DNA of 64,000 bases from Weeksella virosa DSM 16922 (lineage in GTDB: Bacteria > Bacteroidota > Bacteroidia > Flavobacteriales > Weeksellaceae): positions 2,208,955 to 2,272,954 of the forward strand of contig NC_015144.1 of assembly GCF_000189415.1 (NCBI RefSeq), written 5' to 3'. The notes under the pieces were generated by a model. The model saw only the letters and a program-made list of their open reading frames with translations, did not search any database and was not told the origin of the DNA. Both the position numbers and the translations under genes were made by a program. Numbering within the stretch: position 1 is the stretch's first letter; each line of letters begins with the position of its first letter. Positions 45,312 to 54,341 of this stretch are shown piece by piece.

Positions 45312-46889
45312 ATGAATAGAAAAAGTTTCATCAGAAAAACTTCATTAGGTTTGGGTGGATTATTTTTATATAAGCCTATGTCATTATTTAGTAAAACAAA
45401 ACCAAAAAAAGAACCGATAGAAAAACCAATTATTATAATAGGATCTGGCTATGGAGGTGCCGTTGCTGCCTTGCGACTTTGCGAAGCTGGGAAAAAAGTC
45501 TGCCTATTAGAAATGGGACTCAACTGGGAAAAATCGGGTGAAAAATTCTCACCTATGACACATCCTGGTAAAAGTGCTGCATGGCTACGGAAAAAAACCA
45601 TTGCACCATTTTTCAATATATTTCCACTGAAACCATTCACAGGTACACTCGATCGATTGGACTATAAAAACATCAAAATTTGGGTAGGACGTGGTGTAGG
45701 CGGTGGATCTCTAGTAAATGGCGGAATGGCTGTATTACCGAAAAAAAACTATTTCAAAGAAATATTTCCAACTCTAGACGTTGATCTTTTTTACAACAAG
45801 TATTTTCCATTAGCACAACAAGAACTAAAGGTCAATGTGGCAGATGAAGAATTCTTGCAATCCTGCTCATATTATAAATTTAATAAAGTAGGTGAAAAAG
45901 AAGCTCAGAAAGCTGGTTACAAAACCATACGTGTACCAAATGTGTACAATTTTAAGTATATGGAGGCAGAGTATGAAAACAAAGTGCCTCGTTCTGCTTT
46001 GGCAGGAGAAGTGATTTACGGGAACAATCATGGTAAATATTCATTAGATAAAACTTATCTAAAAAAAGCAGATGCTACCGGAAATCTAGAGATTTTGGAT
46101 TTACATCAAGTAAAGAGTATTGCTTTGAATTCTGATCATTCGTATACACTTTCGGTAGACCAAATCAACACTTCTGGTGAAATTGTACAGGTGAAAGAAA
46201 TGCGTTGTCAGAAATTAATCTTAGCAGCAGGCACCATGGGGAGTTTAGAATTGTTACTACGCTCTCAGGCCAAAAATCAACTTCCGTTAGATGAACATAT
46301 TGGTAAAATGTGGGGCAATAATGGAAATTTCATGACTGGCAGAAATTGGGTAAAAGCATTTTCTGGTGGCAATGGCTATCTGCACTCCACTATTCCTGTG
46401 GGCGGAATAGACAACTGGGACGACCCTAAATATCCATTCTTTGCCGAAATTGCACCCTTACCAATGGGGATGAACGTAGCTACAAGCTTATATCTAATTA
46501 TTAATAAACTAGACAAATATGGCGAAGTAACTTATCATCCTACCGAAGATAAATTAGACTTGAAATGGGATCTTTCACACACAAAGAAAATGAAGGAAAA
46601 CGCTCGGCATTTCATCAAGAAAATGAATCGTACCAATGGCGGTACACGTGCTCACTTTTTGTTTCATAATGGTTTTGGTCACGATATTTGTTATCATCCA
46701 TTGGGTGGTATTGTTCTCGAAAAGGCAACCAACCCATACGGAAAACTTAATTTACATAAGAATCTCTTCGTTTTAGATGGTTCTCTGATTCCGGGGAGCA
46801 TCGGTGTAAATCCTTTTTTAACGATTACTGCTCTTGTCGAATATTGTATAGAACATTTATTACAATCAAAAGAGTTTGAAACGGTATAA
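45312..46889 (+). CDS. GMC oxidoreductase closely resembling cholesterol oxidase
   Basis: The 525-residue flavoprotein has the FAD motif GSGYGGAVAALRLCEAGKKVCLLEMG and GRGVGGGSLVNGGMAVLPKKNYF. The catalytic residues of Streptomyces cholesterol oxidase are all matched: Glu379 (FFAEIAPLP, like E361), His462 (CYHPLGG, like H447) and Asn500 (GVNPFLTITALVE, like N485). The His-Asn spacing of 38 is identical to the reference. The N-terminus NRKSFIRKTSLGLGGLF resembles a Tat signal but has Arg-Lys where twin arginine is usual. It probably oxidises a sterol or similar alcohol; the natural substrate is unproven. Confidence 0.9.
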   Translation: MNRKSFIRKTSLGLGGLFLYKPMSLFSKTKPKKEPIEKPIIIIGSGYGGAVAALRLCEAGKKVCLLEMGLNWEKSGEKFSPMTHPGKSAAWLRKKTIAPFFNIFPLKPFTGTLDRLDYKNIKIWVGRGVGGGSLVNGGMAVLPKKNYFKEIFPTLDVDLFYNKYFPLAQQELKVNVADEEFLQSCSYYKFNKVGEKEAQKAGYKTIRVPNVYNFKYMEAEYENKVPRSALAGEVIYGNNHGKYSLDKTYLKKADATGNLEILDLHQVKSIALNSDHSYTLSVDQINTSGEIVQVKEMRCQKLILAAGTMGSLELLLRSQAKNQLPLDEHIGKMWGNNGNFMTGRNWVKAFSGGNGYLHSTIPVGGIDNWDDPKYPFFAEIAPLPMGMNVATSLYLIINKLDKYGEVTYHPTEDKLDLKWDLSHTKKMKENARHFIKKMNRTNGGTRAHFLFHNGFGHDICYHPLGGIVLEKATNPYGKLNLHKNLFVLDGSLIPGSIGVNPFLTITALVEYCIEHLLQSKEFETV

Positions 46890-47106
46890 AACATTTTTAA
46901 AGAATAAATCGCTTTACTTCTTTTTCTGCATTGCAAAAACTAGTAAGCATTCGGTCTTTTACGATACCTATAGTAGATAATAATTTTAGATTTTCAGCAA
47001 AAACGAAACTGGTTGCCGAACAAACTATTGCTCAAGAAATGCACTATTTCGTGATGTTGCTTTATGTTCATTAGAAATCTTTTATTCTAGGTCTAAAGTA
47101 TTTAAC

Positions 47107-47143
47107 AAAAAAACTCTCAACACAATGTTGGTGCTGAGAGTTT
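47107..47143 (-). terminator. terminator of the subtilase gene
   Basis: A stem AAACTCTCAACAC / GGTGCTGAGAGTTT with one A-C mismatch; on the minus strand it runs into a seven-T tract (A-run 47107-47113). It is 38 bp after the stop at 47181. Confidence 0.8.
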
Positions 47144-47180
47144 AGCTAAAATTTTCGTGAAAGATAGAAATTAAGAAAGT

Positions 47181-48791
47181 TTATTTCAATCTGCGTTGTT
47201 TATAAATTTCTTCGGCACGCTGAACAGCATTGTAAGAGTCAACTACTCCACCTGACACAGAAATATCTTTCAATTGATCGTTTTTATTGACAGTTTCCAT
47301 CAAAATTGTACGAATATCTTGTGCAGTTAGTTTAGGGTAGTGCGACCAAACCAAGGCAGCAACTCCTGCTACTGCAGGTGACGCCATAGACGTACCGTTC
47401 AAGAATCGATATTCTGTAACACCTGGATAAGGAGCATAAATTTCTGCACCTGGTCCAAAAACGTCCACCGATTTAATTCCATAATTAGAGAAACGAGCTT
47501 TCAGATTTTCACTTACGCGCGTACTTGCTCCTACAGTAAGAACAGATTTACTCACCGCTCCTTGCTCATTGAAATTAGTAGGATAATGGATATGTGTATC
47601 GATATCTTCGTTGCTATTTCCGGCTGCTTTTACGATTAAGACATTTTTATCAGAAGCGTATTTGAAGGCATCCAAAACCAACTTTTTATCAGGTGAATAC
47701 GATTTCCCGAAAGACATATTCAAGATTTTCGCACCATTATCTACTGCATAACGAATAGCATTGGCTACATCTTTGTCGCGTTCATCACCATTTGGTACCA
47801 TGCGTACAGACATTATTTTCACATGATTTCCACCCGCAGTACCTTCTGTTCCTTTTCCGTTACCACGAACTGCAGCGATTATACCAGCTACGTGTGTACC
47901 ATGAGAAGATTCTGGTCCGTTCGAATCATTATTTCCATAAATACGTTGAGTATTATCTTCGTAATTATCAACTTTAAGTTCTGCACGTGGATCTAGATTG
48001 ATGTTGTAATGTGCATTTACCGAAGATTGATAACGCTCTACTTGGGCTTTTGCTACACCCAAATAACGATCTGCCACTTCTTTCATGGTTTTTCCTTCCC
48101 AATCCTTAACAGTCATTTCATTAAAAACCCAAAGCGTTTGCAGAACTTGCATATCATCGGTTTTGTAATTTTTCATGATCGTTTCGGAAAGTTTCGTATC
48201 GCCAAAAGTGTTGATCAATTTCGTGAATCCAGGTTCTAAGTTTGTGTATTTAGCTTGAGCGATGGCTAAATTATACTTGTCTTTTCCTAATTTTGCATTG
48301 TATTCTTTTTTGATACTTTCGTAGGCTTGAAATTCTTGTGAAAATTTTTTCTGATTAGCCAGGTTTACTTCGGCATTTGGCGTATCAAAAAGTGCTTGAT
48401 ATTTTTTATATAATCGGGTAACTTCTAGAGTATCATCATTATAATTTACCCCAAATTCATTACCCAAAAAAGACCACCCATGGATATCATCGATGTATCC
48501 ATTTTTGTCGTCATCTTTTCCGTTACCTGCAATTTCTTTAGGATTCACCCACATATTATCTTTTAGGTCTTCGTGGAAGTGCTCTACTCCAGAGTCTAGA
48601 ACTCCGACAACTAAGGTTTGTGGTTTACGATTTTTTGATTTTAAGAAATCCAATGCTTTTTGGGTATTTACACCATAAACGCCTGTTGCATGATAATCTG
48701 CATGGTACCATGTTTCTTTTGGTACTTCTGTTTGGGCTTGTACAAAATGGGCAGAAAATAAAATCCCAACGGCAAGAATTAATTTTTTCAT
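47181..48791 (-). CDS. S8 family subtilisin-like serine protease, exported
   Basis: The 536-residue protein has signal peptide MKKLILAVGILFSAHFVQAQ and the subtilase triad Asp66 (GVLDSGVE), His297 (SSHGTHVAG) and Ser468 (NGTSMASPAVAGVAAL). About 230 residues separate Asp and His, far more than the roughly 30 in subtilisin. This insert begins with DKNGYIDDIHGWSFLGN and is largely charged and helical. No T9SS sorting domain is present at the C-terminus (KQRRLK), so it is probably periplasmic or membrane-bound. It starts 6 bp after wbqC and is the end of the par-dapB-lepB run. Confidence 0.92.
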   Translation of the reverse strand: MKKLILAVGILFSAHFVQAQTEVPKETWYHADYHATGVYGVNTQKALDFLKSKNRKPQTLVVGVLDSGVEHFHEDLKDNMWVNPKEIAGNGKDDDKNGYIDDIHGWSFLGNEFGVNYNDDTLEVTRLYKKYQALFDTPNAEVNLANQKKFSQEFQAYESIKKEYNAKLGKDKYNLAIAQAKYTNLEPGFTKLINTFGDTKLSETIMKNYKTDDMQVLQTLWVFNEMTVKDWEGKTMKEVADRYLGVAKAQVERYQSSVNAHYNINLDPRAELKVDNYEDNTQRIYGNNDSNGPESSHGTHVAGIIAAVRGNGKGTEGTAGGNHVKIMSVRMVPNGDERDKDVANAIRYAVDNGAKILNMSFGKSYSPDKKLVLDAFKYASDKNVLIVKAAGNSNEDIDTHIHYPTNFNEQGAVSKSVLTVGASTRVSENLKARFSNYGIKSVDVFGPGAEIYAPYPGVTEYRFLNGTSMASPAVAGVAALVWSHYPKLTAQDIRTILMETVNKNDQLKDISVSGGVVDSYNAVQRAEEIYKQRRLK

Positions 48792-48797
48792 ATTTAC

Positions 48798-49406
48798 TTA
48801 ACTTAAATTTTTTTTTATATTTTTTAAATAGGTAGAAGCAGCAGGTCCTTCATTAAAGAGTAGGTCTAAGATACTTAAATTTGACTGAAATTCGAATTTA
48901 CCATCAAAAACCTGATAATATTCTGGCAAAGTTATTCGCTCTTCTTTGGCTTTGAATAGGTCTCTATAATCGTTTTCTTCTTCTACGGTTTCGTATTGGT
49001 CTGTCAACGAATAGGTCACTTCTAATTTTAGTTTCGATTGAATAAAATCGATTGTTTTCAGATTCAGATCCAACAAATACTTTTCTTGCTTCTCGTAAAT
49101 TGGTGCCAAATCGTCTTCGTAGAATTCGAAATAAGGCGAACTTTTATAGGCTGCTACCAACGACTTGAAGTGTTCTTTTTGCCAATCGTAATCGTACGAT
49201 GGTTGAATATCTTTCATTTGTCTTTGACCATTGTGCAAAATTGGGATGGCTAATCGCAACACACCATTTGCTCCAAGAACTAAACATCGATTACGATAGG
49301 TTTGTTTTTGGAAATTCTCGTGCTTCTCGATGAGATAATTTTCGGTTTGTACCATTCGGGCAAAATAATCGATGGGCCCGAAGTAAAATGCCGGAAATAG
49401 TTTCAT
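48798..49406 (-). CDS. WbqC family protein
   Basis: A 202-residue soluble protein with FPAFYFGPIDYFARMVQTENYLIEKHENFQKQTYRNRC and GANGVLRLAIPI, both typical of the WbqC family. Some family members are linked to O-antigen sugar modification and one group to amide-bond formation, but the role of the flavobacterial version is not established. Its start overlaps the lepB stop (TAATG). The gene order lepB-wbqC is conserved in the class. Confidence 0.88.
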   Translation of the reverse strand: MKLFPAFYFGPIDYFARMVQTENYLIEKHENFQKQTYRNRCLVLGANGVLRLAIPILHNGQRQMKDIQPSYDYDWQKEHFKSLVAAYKSSPYFEFYEDDLAPIYEKQEKYLLDLNLKTIDFIQSKLKLEVTYSLTDQYETVEEENDYRDLFKAKEERITLPEYYQVFDGKFEFQSNLSILDLLFNEGPAASTYLKNIKKNLS

Positions 49407-50971
49407 TAATCAAATTTTTTATTTTCTTTTCGTCTTTTTCTATCCTTATAAAAATCATATCCTAACCATAAAATTAGGGCAAATAAAACATAAATTCCGT
49501 AGGATTTTTTATCAGGATTGTCATTGTTTATCGACGTAAATGCACGTTCCCATAAGAATTTTCTAGGAGCTGGCTCAAACATTCCGTTGGCATTCATCCA
49601 TATAAGGATAGGACGACCTATGATATGATCTTCTGGTACGTATCCAAAGAAGCGCCCATCCAAAGATTGGTTTCGGTTATCTCCCATCATAAAGAAATAA
49701 TCTTGCTGAATCTTATATTTATTCGTTTTTTCATCGTTTATCATCACCTCGAATTTTCCGTTGGTAGAATCTACAACTAATTTATTTTGTTCGTACTTGC
49801 GAATTAGATTGATGTATTGCGGCAAAGTTTCTTTATTAATTTCTACTACGTCGCCTTTTTTCGGAATGTATAATGGTCCGTACTGATCTTCGTTCCATGG
49901 TTTATTAACTGGGAAAATAGTGTACGTACTGTCGATCGTTCCATCTTTTCTGATGTATTCTGCTTTGTCGTTTAGATGTCTAGAGATTTGTTCTACTGAT
50001 AAAACATTTGTGTTTTTTCGGAACGAGGAAACAATCGGATCTGATAAGCCTTCGAACACATACACAAACTGATTGCTGATGTTTTGCAAACGATAATCGT
50101 GTGGCAATAAACCATAATCATCATAAAGTAATTTATCGCTAAACGGTGCTTTTGTGATTACTTGATAACGATGTTGTACTAGAGCATCTCTTTTGGGGAT
50201 GAATTTTTTTCCATTCACATACAAAACTCCATTCGATATTTTTAGCGTATCTCCTGGCATTCCGACCAAACGTTTTACGTATGCATCTTTTCTGTCGATT
50301 GCAGAATAAACCGAATCGGTAGGATAATTGAAAACGACAATATCATTAGACTTCAGATCTCTCCAACCTGGCAAACGCATATAGGGCAAGCGTGCCTTAT
50401 CGATAAACATATCTCGATTGATAAACTCAGAATAAGGTATACCGAAAGGTGTTAGAGGAACTCGAGCTCCGTAACTTACTTTTTCTACAAACAATGCATC
50501 CCCTATTTTGATGGTATTTTCCATCGATCCAGTTGGCACAATCATTGGTTGCACAAACCAGTTATGGATTAGTGTTGCCAAAACAATAGCGAAAATAAGA
50601 GCAGACACGATTGTAGATTTTCTTTTTTCTGGTCCTATGTACTTCGGTTTTTCAACGTAATTCAGATAAAAAGTATATAATCCTAGCGTAAGAACCATGA
50701 TCACTTTATCTTTGATTTCGATTTTACCAAAACTATCGGCTAAATCGACAAGTAAAATCAACCAAAAGATTGGTCCTACAATTGGGATGTAAAATAAGAT
50801 AATCCACCACTTTGGTCGTTGAATAATGTCTAGTCCACGCCAAATATTAAGAAAAGGTACAAAGGCTTCCCATGATTTTTTACCCGCTAATTTATAAAGA
50901 TTGAAGGTTGCAGCCCCGAATAGGAGATTAAAGATAATAAATCCGACCAACCAGTAAATAAATATAGTCAT
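49406..50971 (-). CDS. lepB: signal peptidase I, large flavobacterial type
   Basis: I chose the ATG at 50971 (521 aa, opening MTIFIYWLVGFIIFNLLFG). The longer open frame to 51052 would overlap dapB by 55 bp and add a basic stretch unlike a membrane start. Ser149 (VPTGSMENTIKIGD) and Lys233 (AYVKRLVGMPGD) form the Ser-Lys dyad. The protein is unusually long because of an N-terminal membrane part (about 1-135) and an insert between catalytic blocks, as usual for Bacteroidota LepB. MMGDNRNQSLDGRFFGYVPEDHIIG is the last family motif. It removes signal peptides at the inner membrane. Confidence 0.92.
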   Translation of the reverse strand: MTIFIYWLVGFIIFNLLFGAATFNLYKLAGKKSWEAFVPFLNIWRGLDIIQRPKWWIILFYIPIVGPIFWLILLVDLADSFGKIEIKDKVIMVLTLGLYTFYLNYVEKPKYIGPEKRKSTIVSALIFAIVLATLIHNWFVQPMIVPTGSMENTIKIGDALFVEKVSYGARVPLTPFGIPYSEFINRDMFIDKARLPYMRLPGWRDLKSNDIVVFNYPTDSVYSAIDRKDAYVKRLVGMPGDTLKISNGVLYVNGKKFIPKRDALVQHRYQVITKAPFSDKLLYDDYGLLPHDYRLQNISNQFVYVFEGLSDPIVSSFRKNTNVLSVEQISRHLNDKAEYIRKDGTIDSTYTIFPVNKPWNEDQYGPLYIPKKGDVVEINKETLPQYINLIRKYEQNKLVVDSTNGKFEVMINDEKTNKYKIQQDYFFMMGDNRNQSLDGRFFGYVPEDHIIGRPILIWMNANGMFEPAPRKFLWERAFTSINNDNPDKKSYGIYVLFALILWLGYDFYKDRKRRKENKKFD

Positions 50972-50997
50972 AATTTGTTCTATGTAGGTTTTATTGT

Positions 50998-51699
50998 TTA
51001 TATTCCTAAAACGTCTTTCATTCCAAAAACGCCTTTTTTTCCACTCAACCATTCGGCTGCAATGACCGCTCCTAAAGCAAAACCTTTTCTGCTGTGCGCT
51101 GTATGAGTTAATTGCAGGCTATCGATTGCCGAAGTGTAGGTAACACTGTGTGTTCCTGGGACTTCATCTACTCTCAACGCACGGACAGGAATGGTAGTAG
51201 GAGATTTTTCGGTCATAGACCAATTTTCATAATCAGAATAAGCCAAAAGATGTTCTGCCAAGGTAATCGCTGTACCGCTTGGGGCATCTAATTTTTGGGT
51301 ATGATGAACTTCTTCTATTTCTATCTGATAGTCGTTTTTATAAGGACGCATCAACTCTGCGAAGCGTTTACTGAGCTCAAAAAAAAGATTAACTCCTAAG
51401 CTAAAATTAGAAGCGGTTACCAATGCGCCATTTTTTTCTTTCACAAAACTATCAATCTCATTCTTGCTATCACTCCAACCTGTTGTTCCAGAAACAGTTG
51501 GCAACCCCAACTCAATTAAAGCTTTTATATTATTTACAGCTGCATTGGGTTGTGTAAATTCGATAGCTATCTCGGCATTGTTTATATCTTCTTTGGTTGG
51601 AAGGTGATTGATTCTTGCTACCACTTCATGGCCGCGTTCTACCAAAATCTCTTCGATTGCTTTTCCCATTTTTCCGTATCCGACTAGGGCAACTTTCAT
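50998..51699 (-). CDS. dapB: 4-hydroxy-tetrahydrodipicolinate reductase
   Basis: The 233-residue protein has the Rossmann motif GYGKMGKAIEE, the substrate-binding HHTQKLDAPSGTAI motif, and GTTGW. It is the DapB step of the diaminopimelate/lysine pathway in the cytosol. It lies 12 bp after the DUF5683 gene and 26 bp before lepB, so it belongs to the par-to-subtilase run. Confidence 0.95.
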   Translation of the reverse strand: MKVALVGYGKMGKAIEEILVERGHEVVARINHLPTKEDINNAEIAIEFTQPNAAVNNIKALIELGLPTVSGTTGWSDSKNEIDSFVKEKNGALVTASNFSLGVNLFFELSKRFAELMRPYKNDYQIEIEEVHHTQKLDAPSGTAITLAEHLLAYSDYENWSMTEKSPTTIPVRALRVDEVPGTHSVTYTSAIDSLQLTHTAHSRKGFALGAVIAAEWLSGKKGVFGMKDVLGI

Positions 51700-51711
51700 G
51701 ATTATATTGAA

Positions 51712-52293
51712 TTAAAATTTAAAATTTAATGCAAATCCATATTGAGCTTGCATCCTATTTTGATCGTAAATTATGGTTGGCTTAATCGCCAAATCTGGAT
51801 CACTTTTTATACCAAAAAGATGAGCATCTACCGATGCGTCTACCACATTGAGGATGTATACAAGCGTAGTAACTGCAATCGCATAATCTCGATATCTTTT
51901 TTTCTCATCTTGGATCACGCCCAATTGTTCGGCTGTCAAACGGTCATATCCTGTTGGTATGTCGTGTATACGACCATCGAGTTTGGCAGTGTAATAGCCT
52001 CTGAAATCTTTGTATTGTTTATTATAATATAAGGTGAAACCAACGCCTGCTCCTAAAAGACCCCAAACGATTGGTGCTTTCCACCATTTTTCGTTATAAA
52101 TCTGTCCCAAACCAGGTACTACAGCTGAATACAATGAAGCTCTCATCGGGCTTTTTGCACCAAGAGTATCTTGCCGAATAGGGACACTATCGGTTTGCAC
52201 GTTGTTCATTTGCAAGCTATCGCTTATCTCTACCTGTGCATTGACCATATAACTCCCACACAAAAAAAGAAGTAAGAGTACTTTATTTTGCAT
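51712..52293 (-). CDS. DUF5683 family protein
   Basis: A 193-residue exported protein (signal MQNKVLLLLFLCGSYMVNAQ). It contains the diagnostic SPMRASLYSAVVPGLGQIYNEKWWKAPIVWGLLGAG region (PGLGQIYN, then KxxWKxP) and a second membrane segment near residues 141-160. The family is widespread in Bacteroidota beside parB and dapB but has no known function. Its start overlaps the parB stop by 11 bp. Confidence 0.9.
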   Translation of the reverse strand: MQNKVLLLLFLCGSYMVNAQVEISDSLQMNNVQTDSVPIRQDTLGAKSPMRASLYSAVVPGLGQIYNEKWWKAPIVWGLLGAGVGFTLYYNKQYKDFRGYYTAKLDGRIHDIPTGYDRLTAEQLGVIQDEKKRYRDYAIAVTTLVYILNVVDASVDAHLFGIKSDPDLAIKPTIIYDQNRMQAQYGFALNFKF

Positions 52294-53179
52294 CTTCTAA
52301 AAACTTACGTAAACGTTCGAAATCTTCATCTGAAGTGAAGTTTAGGATTATCTTCCCTTTTCCATTTTTTGCTCTTTTAATTTCTACTTTGGTTTTGAGA
52401 GATTCTCCAATCGAATCCAAAGCTACTTGATATTGCGCTGGTAATTCTGCAACGGTTTTATTGACTTTTTGTTTGTCCTCTTTCAAAGATTTGATGAGGT
52501 TTTCGGTTTCACGTACCGACAAGTTATCTTTAATAATCCGCTCGTATATGGCGAATTGTTGATCGAGATTCTCAACAGCAATCAATGCACGTCCGTGCCC
52601 CATAGAGATCATTCCATCTCGAATTCCGGTTTGGATTATCGGATCTAATTTTAGTAAACGTAAATAATTGGTGATAGAACTTCGATCTTTCCCTACTCGC
52701 TTACTCAATTCTTCTTGTGTCAGTTGGACGTCTTCTATCAACTGTCTATACGATAAGGCGATTTCTATAGCATCTAAATCTTGGCGTTGGATATTTTCTA
52801 CCAAAGCCATCTCGAGCATTTCTTGGTCATTGGCCAAGCGTACATATGCTGGGATGGTATCTTTACCAGCCAATTGCGAGGCTCTAAAACGTCTTTCGCC
52901 CGAAATCAATTCATACGTTCCTTGTATAGTTTTACGTACCGTAATGGGCTGAATAACCCCCAACGATTCGATTGATGTAACCAAGTCTTCCATCGACTGT
53001 TTATCGAATTTGGTTCTTGGTTGCCAAGGGTTTGCAACGATTTTATCGAGATCGATTTCTAAAATATTCCCCACCAAATTTTTAGCTCCTTCATCCGATG
53101 CCGAATTCACATTCGGTTCATCCTTCAACAAGGCCGAAAGACCGCGACCTAAACGGTTGTTTTTATTTGGTTTTGCCAT
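52283..53179 (-). CDS. parB: ParB-family chromosome partition protein
   Basis: The 298-residue protein has GRGLSALLKDE at the N-terminus, the CTP-binding motif SGERRFRASQLAG, MALVENIQRQDLDAIEIALSYRQL and the helix-turn-helix region LSKRVGKDRSSITNYLRLL, then GHGRALI. It binds parS and loads the partition complex. It starts 2 bp after parA. I did not find a parS palindrome within the window. Confidence 0.95.
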   Translation of the reverse strand: MAKPNKNNRLGRGLSALLKDEPNVNSASDEGAKNLVGNILEIDLDKIVANPWQPRTKFDKQSMEDLVTSIESLGVIQPITVRKTIQGTYELISGERRFRASQLAGKDTIPAYVRLANDQEMLEMALVENIQRQDLDAIEIALSYRQLIEDVQLTQEELSKRVGKDRSSITNYLRLLKLDPIIQTGIRDGMISMGHGRALIAVENLDQQFAIYERIIKDNLSVRETENLIKSLKEDKQKVNKTVAELPAQYQVALDSIGESLKTKVEIKRAKNGKGKIILNFTSDEDFERLRKFLEDAK

Positions 53180-53181
53180 GA

Positions 53182-53955
53182 TTACTCTGTGTCGTTATTA
53201 TTGATTAAAAACTCACGGGCTAAATTTAAATAATTTTCTGCACCTTTACTATCTGCATCGTACTGAATAATTGTCTCACCAAAACTTGGTGCTTCTGATA
53301 AACGCACATTTCGTTGAATTATCGTCTTGAAAACCATTTGTGGAAAATGATTGTTGACCTCATCTACCACTTGGTTTGATAAACGCAAACGAGAATCATA
53401 CATCGTGAGCAATAATCCTTCGATATCCAATTCTTTGTTGTGATACTGTTGAACTCCTTTTATGGTATTGAGTAGCTTCCCTAAACCTTCTAACGCAAAA
53501 TATTCACATTGGATTGGTACAATTACCGAGTCGGCAGCCGTAAGTGCATTGAGCGTGATTAGGCCCAATGATGGTGCACAATCGATAATAATATAATCGT
53601 ATCGATTTTTGATTTCTTGCAATGCATTGCGCAACATGTATTCACGTTCTTCGTAGTCGACGATTTCTATTTCTGCTGCCACCAAATCTACATGAGCCGG
53701 AATAAGGTCTAAATTGGGTGTTTCGGTTTGTAGAATAACTTCCGAGGCCAAAACTTGATTCTCTAACACCTCATAAGTACCTCGCTCTACAGTTTCAGGA
53801 TCTATACCCAAAGCAGAAGTTGCGTTGGCCTGTGGATCGGCATCTATTAACAATACTTTCTTTTCTAATACCCCAAGAGAAGCAGCTAAATTTACGGCTG
53901 TTGTGGTTTTCCCTACTCCTCCTTTTTGGTTAGCAATAGCAATTATTTTCCCCAT
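53182..53955 (-). CDS. parA: ParA-family chromosome partition ATPase
   Basis: The 257-residue ATPase has the deviant Walker A motif KGGVGKTTTAVNLA at the N-terminus, DADPQANATSALG (Walker A' region), and DYIIIDCAPSLGL (Walker B). It cooperates with ParB in chromosome segregation. It is the first gene of a seven-gene minus-strand run. A TATTTTTG box lies 22-29 bp before the start. Confidence 0.95.
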   Translation of the reverse strand: MGKIIAIANQKGGVGKTTTAVNLAASLGVLEKKVLLIDADPQANATSALGIDPETVERGTYEVLENQVLASEVILQTETPNLDLIPAHVDLVAAEIEIVDYEEREYMLRNALQEIKNRYDYIIIDCAPSLGLITLNALTAADSVIVPIQCEYFALEGLGKLLNTIKGVQQYHNKELDIEGLLLTMYDSRLRLSNQVVDEVNNHFPQMVFKTIIQRNVRLSEAPSFGETIIQYDADSKGAENYLNLAREFLINNNDTE

Positions 53956-53976
53956 AATTTATTCTGAAAACGACTT

Positions 53977-53984
53977 CAAAAATA
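53977..53984 (-). promoter_or_regulatory. candidate -7 box of parA
   Basis: On the minus strand this reads TATTTTTG (TAnnTTTG), 21 bp before the parA ATG. It is the likeliest single start point for the par-dapB-lepB run. No -33 TTG at the usual spacing was found. Confidence 0.45.
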
Positions 53985-54137
53985 CAACAAATCAACGACT
54001 GACTTCTTATCGAATTGATAAATTTATAAACATCCTGCCAAAGATTTGATTTTTCAGAGATTACAAATTAATAAAAATAATTTATTAAGAAAAACTTAAA
54101 CACATCTAGAATCTACATAAGACTTGGATAATTCGTG

Positions 54138-54145
54138 TATATTTG
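54138..54145 (+). promoter_or_regulatory. candidate -7 box of the arginine decarboxylase gene
   Basis: TATATTTG matches TAnnTTTG, 196 bp before the gene start. A closer full match was not found, so either the leader is long or the real promoter is a weaker one nearer the gene. Confidence 0.4.
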
Positions 54146-54341
54146 CATAGCATTGTTTAATGGAAAACAAACATTTTTATAATAAAAGATTAGTAACCTA
54201 AAAACACATTTTTTAAATTGATAAAACAATCTGGTTATATGTACAATGGTGTATTTTATGCATTGAGGGTTTAAAGAATAAGCATCTAAAAATCAAAAAC
54301 TATTCGTAATTACATCTTTATAACTTTTAACAACAAAAAAA

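Larger units (their letters stand above)
53956..54341. other. divergent intergenic region, long leader of the decarboxylase gene
   Basis: This 386-bp spacer separates parA and the arginine decarboxylase gene. The decarboxylase side holds a TATATTTG box at 54138-54145, implying a leader of about 190 nt. That leader contains a short ORF (54239-54274, MYNGVYFALRV). No RNA family or strong hairpin was recognised by eye. Confidence 0.5.

Noticed and set aside
50972..51052. Longer N-terminus for LepB
   Set aside because: It would overlap dapB and add a strongly basic stretch before a good membrane start; the ATG at 50971 is preferred.
52283..54341. parS partition site near parAB
   Set aside because: I looked for a CACGTG-centred 14-16-bp palindrome around the par genes and found none.
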